In this document: positions 26,196-38,569 of the stretch, one piece after another | Layout of the letters: each line of letters opens with the position of its first letter | How positions within the stretch are numbered: the first letter of the stretch is position 1 | Origin: Nymphaea colorata | Lineage: Eukaryota; Streptophyta; Magnoliopsida; Nymphaeales; Nymphaeaceae | Direction: 5' to 3' | Assembly (NCBI RefSeq): GCF_008831285.2 | Contig: NC_045147.1 | Span: 20,278,581-20,342,580 of the forward strand | DNA: 64,000 nt | The notes under the pieces: model-generated | What the model was told of the DNA's origin: nothing | Databases searched by the model: none | Seen by the model: the letters and a program-made list of their open reading frames with translations, nothing else | Program-made: the position numbers and the translations under genes

Positions 26196-27676
26196 AATCA
26201 ACATTTCCGGACTTGAACAGTGCAAGATTTGCCAGCCTAGAAGCCTAAAGCAAGTCCAAAGCATCTCAATTAGACCTTCTGATGCAACGTTGTAGATTAA
26301 TGATGCAGGATGCCGTGAATGTGCCACCATTGCAACCGCCATAGCTTTCTTCACCATGTCCGGATGGATCTGTTGGCGCCGTTCACAATTATTACGTTTG
26401 TAAAGTTCCTGTTCAAACTACTTGACAACATGCATGGGCTTCCGCCTCTTGGAGTATCTCTTACATGATTTTTAGACGATAACCAACTAAGGAAAAGCAA
26501 AATCGTCAGTGGCCGGTGTTAAACTGACAATATTTATAATATTCCGGTTTCAATATATCCTGTATCTACAAAAACAGAGCAAAAAAGAAAATCAAATTAG
26601 CAACCAAATTCCATCTTCTGCGATACACCAAAATACAGTAAAGAAAATTACCACATCCATGAAGAGTTTGGCAGTTGCTGGGAAACTTGGCACAGCTCAA
26701 GATTACGCTTCCTGCAGTTCTTCAAATTGAACATGAGTTTTTACAGATAATGAGAGCTTTGCCTACGGTCAAATGCTATTTGTAATTTACACATATATGC
26801 AGTTAAGAAATTTCCAGGAGAAAAAGTGATGACAGAGGAGCAGTTCAATGAGTCGCCAACTACACAGGAACTCTTTGGTTCACGTGTATTATTTTTTTTG
26901 TTATATCTGAAATTTAAACACACAATGCTCTAATTCATGGATATGAGCCAAGGTACTTGAAACCGGATTAGCACCCTTGAGATGCATCTGTTGTCGGAAT
27001 TCCACTCTGATACTAAAATGAATTGCATAGTCCTTTAAAATTGCAAAAAATGAGGGTTCCCCTTGTTGGTAAATTCTTTGGACAAACCGTTCAGAAGCAC
27101 ATTGTGAAAACCAAGTTACGACATATGATTCTTTTTCGAGAACAACTTGGCCGAAAATTACGAACACTAAAAAATAATACTCCATGAATTCCAGCTATAT
27201 CTTCAAAAACATCAAAGCAAAACAAACTGACAGAGCAATTGGTAACCGCATCGAGCATCTATATACAGAGAGAAGGAGAGAGATGACTAGAATAGCTCGG
27301 GCACCAAGAACCAAGGCTTTGAACAACCTATGCATCAAACAGGAAGACCAACAGGGAGGGGAATCAGCATCTCTCAAATGTGTCAACAGCTTATCAAGGG
27401 AAGGACCAAAAGAAACAAGTTTTCTTGCACTCCATTTTGAAAGGGAGAAAAACAGACTTATTTTTCAAGAACTAGCAATCTCAGAATCATTTGAGGTGAA
27501 TCCACAATACCTTTCAGAGGGAAAAAACTGAAGCAGGTGAACCATGAATTTAAGATCACCATTATTGATCTCGTGCAGGAACAAGGGCACTCAAATAATG
27601 CATCTTCCAAATGAAAAGATCAGGGAAATGCGCATGATCGTCCCTACTTCCTAGCACGAGATAACTCAACACCGCG

Positions 27677-27784
27677 TCAGTTGCTGCCCTCTTTGTTCTC
27701 CTCCCCATTCGAAGTCCAACCATAGGCAACACCCGTAAGACAATGAGTAATAAATCCCACAACCCCACCTAATATTTGGGTCAT
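27677..27784 (-). CDS. Possible microprotein with one membrane segment
   Basis: A 35-residue ORF from ATG 27784 to TGA 27677. It reads MTQILGGVVGFITHCLTG, then VAYGWTSNGEENKEGSN. The first 22 residues could span a membrane and the tail is polar. The start context has a purine at -3. It lies about 600 bases behind the DREB2 promoter, on the opposite strand. I recognise no family. Weaknesses: several ATGs lie between the promoter region and this one, and the frame could instead be the last exon of a longer protein spliced at an AG at about 27773 (attag before gtgggg). Confidence 0.22.
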   Translation of the reverse strand: MTQILGGVVGFITHCLTGVAYGWTSNGEENKEGSN

Positions 27785-28289
27785 TTCCTTCTCCGAACAA
27801 GAGGTTGATGTCAAACCTTATTCATAATTCATGGTTCTCTACAAATGGGAAGCCATGGTGATTCTCATATGAGTTGGCCAATTTAGTCACTCATAGATGC
27901 AGATGTTAATAAGCAATGACTACTAAAATGCTAACCAGCTATAGAAGAAGGGAAGCGCGTCACCAACAGGCAATCCCTCTTTGGCATTCGAAAGGAAACA
28001 GAAACAAACAAATAAATAAACAGGAAGAAGAAACTAGCGCTAGTGAATAAACCAGAAACAGCAGCTCATTTGCCGCTGGATCACTTTCATGGCTCGCCGG
28101 GAGCTTAGTTGGTGCTAATCGCTTTCTCAGCAAAGTTTGACGGGAAACCAGAGCTGAACGCACTTAAGAGCAGTGACCAGTCAGACTCGAGAGAAGGTGA
28201 GGCGAGACGGGTGGGAGCTGAGAATGGAAGCACTTGGAGCCGATGGGGAGCGGAGGGAGGGACCCGGCTCAACTGCAGGGAGGGAGCTC

Positions 28290-28345
28290 CTCCCCCACGT
28301 GGCAGGAAACCGCGCGTCACCCGTTTTATGTGCCACGTCGGCGAG
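28290..28345. promoter_or_regulatory. G-box/ABRE cluster in the DREB2 promoter
   Basis: A perfect CCACGTGGC (28295-28303) contains the G-box CACGTG (28296-28301). A second ACGT element, CCACGTCGGC, starts at 28333, and a gcgcgtcac word at about 28312 resembles a coupling element. All lie 30-80 bases upstream of the TATA box. ABRE pairs like this bind AREB/ABF bZIP factors, and Arabidopsis DREB2A is regulated this way; the role here is inferred. Confidence 0.6.
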
Positions 28346-28376
28346 GGAGAGAAAAATCCGGGGTCGCCCACGGCCC

Positions 28377-28382
28377 TATAAA
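28377..28382 (+). promoter_or_regulatory. TATA box of the DREB2-like gene
   Basis: TATAAA in a GC-rich setting (ggccctataaactccgcc). Transcription would begin near 28405-28415. No ATG occurs between there and 28715, so 28715 is the first AUG of the message. Confidence 0.65.
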
Positions 28383-28714
28383 CTCCGCCGTCGAGCTACG
28401 GTCGCCGGATTAGCCTCTGAGACGTCGTCTAGAGACAGCGAGAGAGGGCGAGTCTTGCTTTTCTTCTGCATCGTACTTTCGTCTTCTTGCTTCTCTGTTT
28501 CCCTTTTTATTTTCCCTTGTATCGTGGAAAAATCGAAGTCCTCTTCGTCTTCAGGAAGACTTTGTCCCCCGGACCGCCCACCATCATCGTCTCCTCCAGA
28601 CCAAACCAAAATATATATCGGTACAATAGACGGATAGAGTGGGGATAGACGTTTTGGTCATCTTCTGTTTGCTTTTCTTTTTTCCTTCAAGTAAGGAGGA
28701 AGAGTTACCGATTC

Positions 28715-31089
28715 ATGGCTTCGTTTCCATTAATCTCGAAAAGGAACAAATCTACCACGGCCACCCAGAGGTTTACTCTTGCCTCTCTCTCTGCGCGTGT
28801 GGTTATTGGTGGTGGTCTCTGTTATTTCCAAATGCTTTAGTTTTACAAGTGTTTGACGATAGTCTGTTTTCCTAGTTGGGGCACCTTGTTGCGGGAGCAA
28901 GGTGGGAGTCTGCTGCATCGTTCCACAGGCTCGAGCACTCTTTCTTCTGCTCTGTCTCTCTCTGCAAGTACTCATTTTTTCTGAGTTGGGTAGGGAACCT
29001 CGAGTCATGTTCAGCGTAGAATTAGGAGGATGCTGTGGTACCAAGTTGCTAAATTTTTGTGTGATGGGAGCACGGATTTTGGATGCTAATTTAGTTGTTT
29101 TATTCTGTTCGACGCCCTTTGACTCATTGTCACCATCGTTTTTGTGACGGCGTTAATCAAGCTAGAAGTTCGAAGAGAATATGCTTTTGTGATCTATTTG
29201 TTGCGATTTGGTTGAATTGTTTTGGGTTGCGGTGTGGTGGGGACATGAAAATTGGAGTTGGGGTTTTAGCATTATGCCCATGCACGCTAATTTTTGCACT
29301 TGATACCTCTTAGAAAACTCATAACTAGATTGGATGTTGCATGTATAAGCTTGCATGGCTACAGTGTGCAAGAGTATTGTGCTAGCTCTAGAACCTTAGT
29401 TTCTTAAACATCTTATTGATGTTGTCTTCCAATCTGATGTTTGAATCGCCGTCATTTGGCGTCTTTTCCATGGTTTAGCAACCCTTGCGCAGACAAACAG
29501 AAGGCCAAGAGTTTGCAACAATGGTATTGGCTGTTTTAGGAGGAAATCTTGTGTTGGCTTGGATTAGGGGATCGGCATGCCTCTGGTAGTTATACTTTCG
29601 TTGCTTCAATAACTAAGTTTAGCTTTACATGTTTTATTTTCCGCATTGTTGTGAAATACCAACATATTAGGTGACACGAAATGGTGCATGTTTCGTATCT
29701 AGAACTGGTGTTGGGGAGTTTCTTTTTTCTCCTTTTAATGCACAAACGACTGTCTAAGTGCTTCGGTGGACTAGTCAATGCGAACGCACGGAAAGGTTCC
29801 ACAATTGGATGCAGACACGATAGATCTGATCTCATTCCAAGGTCGTCGAGTTTCCGCATCTGTTTAACATATCTTTCAACCTGGCATGGTTCTTTAGTGG
29901 GAGGCGCGCATTCACTTGATGTTTCTTTCTGCAAATTCTGACTTCTTCTCTTCCTGCGAACAGAAATAGGACGGTGCGCAGCAGGCGCCTTGGATCCGTA
30001 GAGGAAGTTCTAACAAAATGGAGTGAGAAAAACAGACTAGCCAATGCTTCGAAAGATGGAAAACGGGCTCGGAGGGCACCTGCCAAAGGTTCCAAGAAAG
30101 GATGCATGGCTGGGAAAGGAGGCCCCGAGAACCCCACCTGCATCTACAGAGGTGTGAGGCAGCGGACTTGGGGGAAATGGGTAGCAGAGATCAGGCAGCC
30201 GGAGCGCGGCAGCCGTCTTTGGCTCGGAACCTTCCCAACTGCTGTCGACGCTGCCAGGGCTTACGACAGAGCTGCAGAGGCAATGTATGGCCCATCTGCT
30301 CACCTCAACCTGCGAAACTCGAGTGAACATAAGAAATCCTCCGCGTCTCAGATGCAGGAACAGGAGAGCAACTTCCGGGAAAGTGGCATATCATCTTGCA
30401 TGTTCTCTTCCACCCAAAAAGAGACGGCCGACAAGCTTGACTCGTCAGTGCAATTATGGGAGACGACCGCCACTAGCGTTTATCTTCCACAATCACAGAG
30501 CGCGACGGTAACAGAAGAGGCAACAATGGTGAATGATCCGCACATCCAACAGCACCACAGTGTGGAGGTGAAGACGGAGCATGTGAACGAACCAGCAATG
30601 CGGCTCAACAGCTACCTGGAGCCACCTGCAGGGTACACAATGTTTAATGTGGAGGAGCTGTTAAATGAGTTGATCGCAGGGGATAACAAAGACAGTCCCT
30701 GGCTGGGGCATGGTGATCACGGACAAGCCGAGGTAGGCTTGGAGAGTAACCCGCAAAGCAAACATCTGGAGTTTCCGAACCCGGCGGCATTCTCAGCCCA
30801 CCAACAGAACCTGGACATAGAAGCAGGATCCCCGAGCAGCCACGACTATGGTTTGGACTACGGGAAGTATGATCTTCTCAAGCTGGAAATGGAGGATCCA
30901 GGCACCGGGCCTTTCCAACTTGACGCACCTGTTGTTCAGTTTGGCCCGGGGGAAGCCCCTGTTCCGGACTACCGTGTCGATGACTCCATGACAGGACTGG
31001 AATCAACTCTTGATCTGTCACCCTGGTTCGAATGGCATGACGAAGAGGTGGATAACTTTCCGAGTAACCTCAAGGATGCAGGCAATTAG
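28715..31089 (+). CDS. DREB2-type AP2/ERF transcription factor, two exons
   Basis: Nuclear activator of drought, heat and osmotic-stress genes, binding DRE/CRT sites. Exon 1 is 28715-28770 and exon 2 is 29964-31089; the intron is GT-AG (1193 bases) and the product is 393 residues. Exon 1 was chosen because 28715 is the first ATG after the TATA box and the join keeps frame, giving [13 protein letters not shown]. The apparent start at 29974 is a GTG and is unlikely. The basic stretch ([15 protein letters not shown]) and KGGPEN precede the AP2 domain at about 79-136 ([19 protein letters not shown], then [19 protein letters not shown]), which is the DREB2 order. Domain position 14 is Val as in DREBs, but position 19 is Gln instead of Glu. 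The C-terminus is acidic ([16 protein letters not shown]), a likely activation region. Confidence 0.88.
28771..29963 (+). other. Intron of the DREB2-like gene
   Basis: Starts GTTTAC and ends in a pyrimidine-rich tract and gcgaacag. The donor is weaker than consensus. Open frames inside it on either strand have no recognised domain. Some grass DREB2 genes make an inactive splice form by including a cassette exon in this position; none was identified here. Confidence 0.6.
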
Positions 31090-31510
31090 GTCTTTGCTTG
31101 ATTTGAGCGGATGGCTTGAAGTCATTCTGAGGTCAGATTGAACGGTTCTCTAGTGACAATGGGATTAGAGGGATGGTCAAGGTCTGTGGGTCTTATGCTT
31201 GCGACCTTCTTCCGGGCCGCGGAGGTTTCGTTTTGGTAGATAGTGTAGAAGCAGACACCTCGTGGTGTCTGGAACCTGTTGGTTTTACTTTTCTTCTGCG
31301 TCCAGTGTGAACAAGAGGTGCACGTACCCCTTTCCTATATAAAGAGGGGCACACGAACAGTCACTCGTTTCTCCCTTTTTTTTCTCTGAGAAACGATACG
31401 ACATGTACAGAACTCTGATGTATAAGAATTCAGTTACTATATCTCTCTAGCCTTGTGTTGGTCCTTGATCCTTGCCTTCATCTGTGCATAAAGAACTATT
31501 CTGGTCCTGC
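31090..31510 (+). other. 3' untranslated region of the DREB2-like gene
   Basis: Non-coding sequence after the TAG at 31087-31089. A possible poly(A) signal, cataaagaac, occurs at about 31487. The exact end of the transcript cannot be seen. Confidence 0.4.
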
Positions 31511-34500
31511 AAACGGTTTACTGAAGACAGATTTCCATGAATCATATTACTGATGCATGCAATAATCTACAAGCGAAGCAAATCAAACTCAAAAATCATA
31601 TGCAACGACCACTCAGATGAGAAGCTGCTGAGGAATACTTGACGGCTCGAATTTGGGGAGCTTTTAGTTTGACGGGATTGTGGCGGGGATGATTCATGTT
31701 TCTTTGCAAGATGCAGGAAATTTGGCACGTTAGACGTACAAGACTAGTGACAGCGGTTCTATAGAAAAGAATAGAAGTTCCTACATTACTAGCAAGAAAA
31801 AACGGGGTCCCTTGCTCTCAATTGTGCGTAGGACTGGCAAGCAGTCCGAACAGTAAGTACTTGATCACTGGAAAAAGGGAATTTAAGGAAATGAAATTTG
31901 CAACAGAACTAGCATCATTCCTCAAGCTGCCAGCTTCCACGATGTAATGAAACGGAACACCAGAGGCAGCAAGAGGCAAAAGCTCCAGAACAACAGTCCA
32001 ATAAAGTTCGACGAAATAGCAGATTCTCTGCCAAGAAGTCAAACGTATTGTGATACTAGCAACTCCGCAATTTGGAAGAAAAAAATGCCATGCCAAAGGC
32101 AAGTACCCTCAATGCCCCAACCCCCACAAAGAAAATCCTAAATCTCAGGTCACTAAATTTTCAACAAGAATTATCACCATCAGTGCACAACAAGTCGACT
32201 TTTATGGAGAACAATGTCCAGATATCCAATTCCACACACCACCTCTTATTTTTATTTGGTTCACGTTTGGTTTTGCAACTAAACAAGGTTTCTTCCCTTC
32301 GTATCATTACCTTTTCTCATCTTCAATTTCGTACCTGCACCAAAATGATGTCGCCTTCCCGCTGCTGCGAGTGTTGAAAATTCGAAATTCATCATTTGCT
32401 TCTTGTTCTAATATGCAACACAATTAGGTACAGAAACACTTTTTAATCAACATTCTTGCTAAATATGAACCCTGTGTAATGAGCATCACTAGTCAACGTT
32501 TTACTCTTAGTTTTCTCCCAAGCTTTGAAAAAAATCTTGCCTGACCAAAACAAGTGAACTCCAGAAAAGGACATCTCGGGGTTCATCAGGTGAAGAACGA
32601 AACAGCAAACCATCCTTTTGCGGTCAAAAAAATATGAGAGAGAAATGCTAACACGCCATAAAACCTCAAAGGCAAAACAGAAGAAAAAAATCAGACTGCC
32701 AACATCAACATCAAAATACCCTCGCCACCTCCAAACAGCACTTTCTTGGAAGAACAAAATAATGATTTCAAGACATAAAATTCTAATCCTTACATAGGAA
32801 TGACAACTGACAAGTGACAACCCAGGAACGTAAGCCTGACAGGGAATTGCAACCACCGGGCACAATATCCTTCATATTACTGAAAATTTCATAAGGCAGT
32901 CAGCTAATAGTTCCTTTTTCTTTTTTCCCTTTTAGAAGATAACACCGTGGGTTTCATATCTCAGGTCCTATATTCATGTCCGTGCAATCTGAGCATACGA
33001 AGATTTAGGCTAGGTGTACCTTGATAATGTTCAGAAGACATGTATCCCTGTTCAGCAACTCTTCGTATTACAACAAATAGATTCAAATTTATTCGTCAAT
33101 GTTACTTTTGGTTCAAGTGATATACGCACAATCACTGCTATTGAATACTAACTGCACGACTGTTTCTCTGTCATTTGTCTCAGTGAAGCAGATATGCTCT
33201 AATCCATTATATATCCCTACGTTTCATATACAAGAGCAATCTTCTTACCAATTCATTGTGATCCATCACGTTGCTCCCCGTTTGGTTCCTGCTTAACAGG
33301 TCGGCTTAAAATTCAAAAAATAACTCTAGCGTCGTCATCACTTCTACTGTGGCATCCAATGATGAAACGGGTTTCTACTGTACGCCCCCCACATTATGAA
33401 CCTTCGTATATGAGGCCCCAGCCAGTGCATTTAAACAATCTAAGCAGATTGAAGTTGGTTATGGTCAAACAGGTACAGCATCAAAAACCAAAAACTCGTA
33501 AACATATCCCAACTGTTATATCCTTATTTGTGTGAAACAAATATCTAAGGAGCAGTACCGCGAGTTAATTACGTTATAATTCTTCAGCAGAAGTGATCGT
33601 GACTCGTGAGGTAGCAAGTATTGTGAAAATTGGGACATGGAGAAGCTATTTGGACACTTAGTAGGAGGAAAAGTGGGAACATATTCTATGATACTAAAAT
33701 TGTCAACAGTCAACTAGATGCCAAAATTACAGGTTTCAAGCATCCTCAGTAACTCATCATATGCATCTGCCATTCACAAAATTACCTTTGGTCAAAGACG
33801 CCTCTGAGAATTCTTGATTCCCATTCATTTGGAAATCCAAATTGCAGCAACAACATCTCTTGACCAAGATTAGTGTTAACCATGAACGAGTGAGCCCATC
33901 GATGCCAGAGTGCTTCCTTCAGGCCCTAGTCTCTTCCTCTACTCAAACTCGTAGCATTGGCTTCTGGACGACCATGCAGAATTTATATCGAATCATCCAC
34001 GATCCACGTAGCCAAAACAATAATCCAAGATTTAGCTCTAATTAATAAATCAAAATTTTCATTTATATCTTCAGCTTCTCAACGTTAGGTGGTGTATGCT
34101 TTCTTCAAGAAAATTCGCTACATCGAGACTTTTGGTTCTTATAACAAAGACCTATTGGGTATTAACCCCATCATATCTGACTTATCCAGCAGAGTTGGTT
34201 TAGGATAATCCATGCCTTGTAGTAGGAAGACTGTCAGAAGCTTAATACTTTTCATACTAATTATGGATGACATCAAAAGGTCAGCTAGTTCTAATCAAAA
34301 GACTCGCTCACAAGACAACATCACAGAAGCTAATGAAACCGATTCAGTTATCTCCCCAAAGAATATGCAAAAGCAGGTCTTCTATGTAGAAACATCAACA
34401 CAGTAAAATGGAAATTAAGACAAGGATTTCGCCAGCCACAAACCATAATCCCTTTCATCGAAGCAAAGGCCACGGATAATTTATCACTCACTAGATCGCA

Positions 34501-35759
34501 CCACGCCAATTTCATTAACAAAGATTCAGCGGCAAAAACTTCCAGAAAAATGTGAAAGGAGAGTTTGATCTTCAATTTCGAGACCGATATATACCACATA
34601 GAGAAAACCAGAGAGAAGGAATAAGAAACAGAACTTTCAACGAAACGCGGGAAAAGAGAATGAAGACTTAGCATCAATGTCGCGGGACCGGAGCTTCTCC
34701 TTCACCACCTTCACTCTGCGATCCCCCCTCGATTCTGCCCACTTGCCCACTGTTTGAAGGCGTCAAATCTTCCTCCATCTGCAGCAGCATCGCCGCACCG
34801 ACAAACCCCCCATTCTCCCCTCTTCCCTTTGGCGGCAGAATTAGGAAAATAACCGTAGTTAATATTTCACGAGAAAATATAGTTCTCGTACCATTTCTTT
34901 TGAATCTCTTGATACCTAAAGAGTGCTAAAATTTATGGAGACCTTAACTAAAATCATCGGTACATCTTGCTTCTAGAAAAAAATAGAAGGAATAAATATA
35001 TTTAAAAATATATTTAAAAAAATTGAAGTACTCACGAAATTACGGTTGAATTTTGATGAAGTGACAAAAATAAATCCGAGTTTTTTTTCCATTTGACGGC
35101 TTAAATTAGATAACAAACAGGCTTTCAAATTGAAAAAAAAAAAACAAATTTGAACATATTTTAATTATACTTCCAGAACTTTGAGTGCGTTTCTGTGAGA
35201 AGGAAGCATGCTTTAATGGCAAACTAGAGTATCATAAAAGTAGCATTCTTCGAATAAACTAGAATACATGTAAAAACACATGTTGCTTTGGGAACATGGT
35301 GTAAATTTTGTGCTGACTTTGATTGCTGGATCTATGAATAATATTTATAGTTGTGTCATGTTTCCTTAAAACAAAAACATGTTTTATAAGAACACAGTGC
35401 ACTCTAAGTTACGAGACAGGGACATATTAACTAAAAGCTTAGTCTCATATATAATACTATTCTCTACATATTAAATATGTAAGGTAGCTAGTTCAACGGA
35501 TGCATTTGAAGGTCTGACGTTGCCATTTGGAAACCTGATGCAGCCTTAGATCGTAGAAGCAATGGGAAAAAAGAAATCACTTGCACAAAATTTTCTTGGG
35601 ATGCATCATAATCCTCTACCTCACCTCGAAAGAAAGCAAATATGACATTGATATTATATGCAAAATAATACTGACCTTGGTGTCTTATGTAACGTGAGTT
35701 GACATGTTGAATCGTCTGGTTAGATACACAGATACAGTAGTATAATGAAAAACAAAGAA

Positions 35760-35963
35760 TGTAACACCATTGAAGTTTAGTCCTGTATTAAATATTATGA
35801 GGGATCTTCAATGATTTATAAAGGAAGACCATTAATGAGATGATTGTCCTGGTTTTTAGTTTTTTCAGGGTTGAAACCGAAATTGATAGGGGGCGGGTCG
35901 GGATTCATCGAACCAGGAGTTAAAGCCCAGAAATGGGTCGAGTTGTTATTGTGGTATCAGAGC
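35760..35963 (+). mobile_element. LTR end with tRNA-Met primer-binding site, truncated retrotransposon
   Basis: The block begins tgtaacacc (35760) and ends near gagttgttattg (35950). A primer-binding site, tggtatcagagca, follows directly (about 35952-35964), matching the complement of initiator methionine tRNA as used by most plant LTR retrotransposons. The implied LTR is about 190 bases, short enough for a TRIM or small LTR element. Inside it are typical LTR words (ataaaggaagaccattaatgag split over several lines, gggggcgggtcggga). No gag or pol frame and no second LTR follows; a (TA)n array starts 100 bases further on. Confidence 0.6.
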
Positions 35964-36059
35964 ATATTACCAAATCTTACGAAAAAGAAGGTGGCAGCTG
36001 TTTTTTCCTCTAACTAGAAATTTTAGCATGTACTTTGTTTTGCATTGTCAATGACCAAA

Positions 36060-36061
<2 letters not shown>

Positions 36062-36150
<89 letters not shown>
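36062..36150. repeat. (TA)n microsatellite
   Basis: About 80 bases of TA ending in a short TG run. It lies about 100 bases downstream of the LTR primer-binding site. Confidence 0.95.
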
Positions 36151-38569
36151 AATTTATCGATAATGCATAAATAAAAAAATAGCTAAGTTTTCCCCTTTCT
36201 TATTCGGTAATAGAAGTTCACTTCAAGCCCACATTTGAGAATCCTGTTTAAAGGTGTAGCTCTTATTAAGGAAATCACAAATGACAGTGCGAAAGAATTA
36301 TAAATAAAAGACAGGTCAAACATTAAAAAAAATAAAAAGCTTAAACTTAAAGAATACAACTCTAGCATTTGAAAGGATCGAAACAATGCCAATGTAATTA
36401 AAATTTTCTATTAGCTTTCAGGAAATTATTAATTAAAGTGATAAGATGAAGGGACAGAATGTCATCAAAAAGGTAAAAAAATGAAACCAAGTTTTGACAT
36501 CTACTAATCCTCGTTCTGCTTTTGAAGGATTTAGTTGACCATACAATTTTGAACAAAAAAAAAAAAAATAGAGAGAAGTAGTGTGTTGTACCATGTTGAG
36601 TTCAAAGGTGGAGAGCAGAAAAATTGGTTGGATGGGCACTTGTTTACAAACATTTATATCTGGAGGGCTACCTTATATATGTATAAAAGTAAATATTAAA
36701 TTTCTCAAAATATATATAAAGGAATTTTAAAGAGCTGTGTGGACAGTTGCCCACGCCAGCCCATATGTGGCTTGGCCACTGGTTGAGTTGAAGATAATAG
36801 TTTAACACACCACTTCTCCCACATGTGATTCATGTTATGATCCTCGTTACTTTGGAGTTTTAATTTACCTTCTGAAAGATGGTTGCAGCCTGATCGAATT
36901 TGGAAGAACCAAGTTCTGGGATTACTGAATTCAATTTGGGCTTCGTGCAGCCAACATTGGAAGGCGCCACCTTTAATGTGATTGATTTTAAATCTTATCA
37001 GTACGTCCAAGTGCCTTTTTGCCATTAACTGCACTGTAAATCTTCACATGTTCGCGTGAATGCTCTTAGTCTAACCAAATTGTACGCCTCTTGCTATCAA
37101 AATCCTCCCAAAAGTAGTTGGAAACACCTTGGTTCTACCTTGCGGAAGGTTACTTACAATAATCGCATCTTTGAGCACATGGCTTTGAATCTTGGGGTAC
37201 AGGAAACGCTGCAATCCAGGGACAAGAGTAAAAGATCCCATTCATGGCCTTTAAATTTTCCATACTTAATTTAGACTACAGATTGTTAACAGCTGATCTG
37301 CCAGAGAGAAAAGAGAGACAGTTAGAGGTCTCTTTCCCTTTAATTTTTGATATGCTATTGCTGAAATGTCTGCTTTATGAACATGAATGCGAGAATTCAT
37401 TTTTCCTCCAACCTCTTTTTGTTGTAGTTTTTGCGACGCCTGAGAGCTCGAGACCTTTTCATCTGTAAGAGAGACAGAGAGAGAGCTTTCGTTGTTGGTA
37501 TGACACCATTGGATTCTTTCCATGCCAATGAATCCAGGGATCCCTTTTCTTGTATTCTCTTTTTGGTATTAATTAGCAGGTGGAAAGCTTGTAGAGAGAG
37601 AAAAAAAGAAGGAGAGTGAGGCCTTTCCCTTTAGTTGTTGACGCGCCAGCTTCAGATTCTCTCTGCAACAACCAACCCATGTGCTCCCTCCCCAAATTCC
37701 AACCTCTCTTCTTTCCCCATGTTCTGCATGTGGTGGCTTAAACCAAACCCACATTAGCATTTCATGTTCATTAAAACCCATTAACATCCTTCGGGTCCCC
37801 CTTTCATTTGTGGAGAAGCTGTTCAGTTTCACCAACTATCAACTGTTATTGCTCAATTTAATGTATCATACCTACAGTTCTACATGCACCAGCACCCTCA
37901 TCAGGCATCATTTACCCTCAATTCTTGAAACAGAAAGCAACATTCTAGAAGATGATAAATGTTTCCATCTCAAAGTCACAAGAAAATGAAAACAAGAGTA
38001 CAATCTCTGTCCCCCTCTGCTTCCAGTTTCCCATCTCCCCTCCGTGGGTGCTGCTGTTACCTGCACAAAAAGAGCAGTTTAGTTCTAACACATCCCTTCG
38101 CCAGAAACCTATTATCCCACACTAGTTCAGATGAAACAACCCCATTAAATCTAATGGGCCAAAGGCCCAAGAAGCTAATTAGAATAGCAAAGCCAAGAAG
38201 TTGGCCCAGGCCATTGTGGTGCTTCAGCAGTTTTTGTACAGTGTCCTGCAACTGAGCAGGCACATAAAGGCTCACGCTTTTGCTCGCCGCTGCGCTTCCT
38301 TGAATAAGCCGAGGAAGAGAACAATGGAGGTGGCCTCAACATTGTTTTACCCCGAAAACGAAAATGAAAGATGATTCAGCACAGTAAATGTGAAAGAGAT
38401 TTTTGCTAACATAACGATCCAAGTACTGTATCTGGAACGGGGACCCAGTGCTGCAGACAAGGTCTGAACTCTGTAGTACTCGGAGCACCTTTTTCCAGAG
38501 CCATTGATCCATGCGTCGGGGTGGGTCCCATTTCACATATTGTGTTCATGAATATAAATGGTTGTGATT

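Larger units (their letters stand above)
17700..28290. other. Long spacer, no supported gene except a possible short ORF near its right end
   Basis: The stretch is AT-rich and holds several transposon-derived words. Notable items are a TA plus GA compound microsatellite (22751-22828), AT-rich DNA with repeated gattyggat words (23630-24170, 24980-25140 and 25550-25720), a repeat-family member at 26073-26195, and an open frame at 24264-24472 that begins MAASATLSPSSHLHQY and has no recognised domain. A 35-codon ORF at 27677-27784 is listed separately. Nothing here supports a conserved gene. Confidence 0.45.

Noticed and set aside
29974..30040. Exon 2 open frame of the DREB2 gene taken as a complete single-exon gene
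   Set aside because: The apparent start is GTG. A splice acceptor lies just upstream and a first exon joins in frame.
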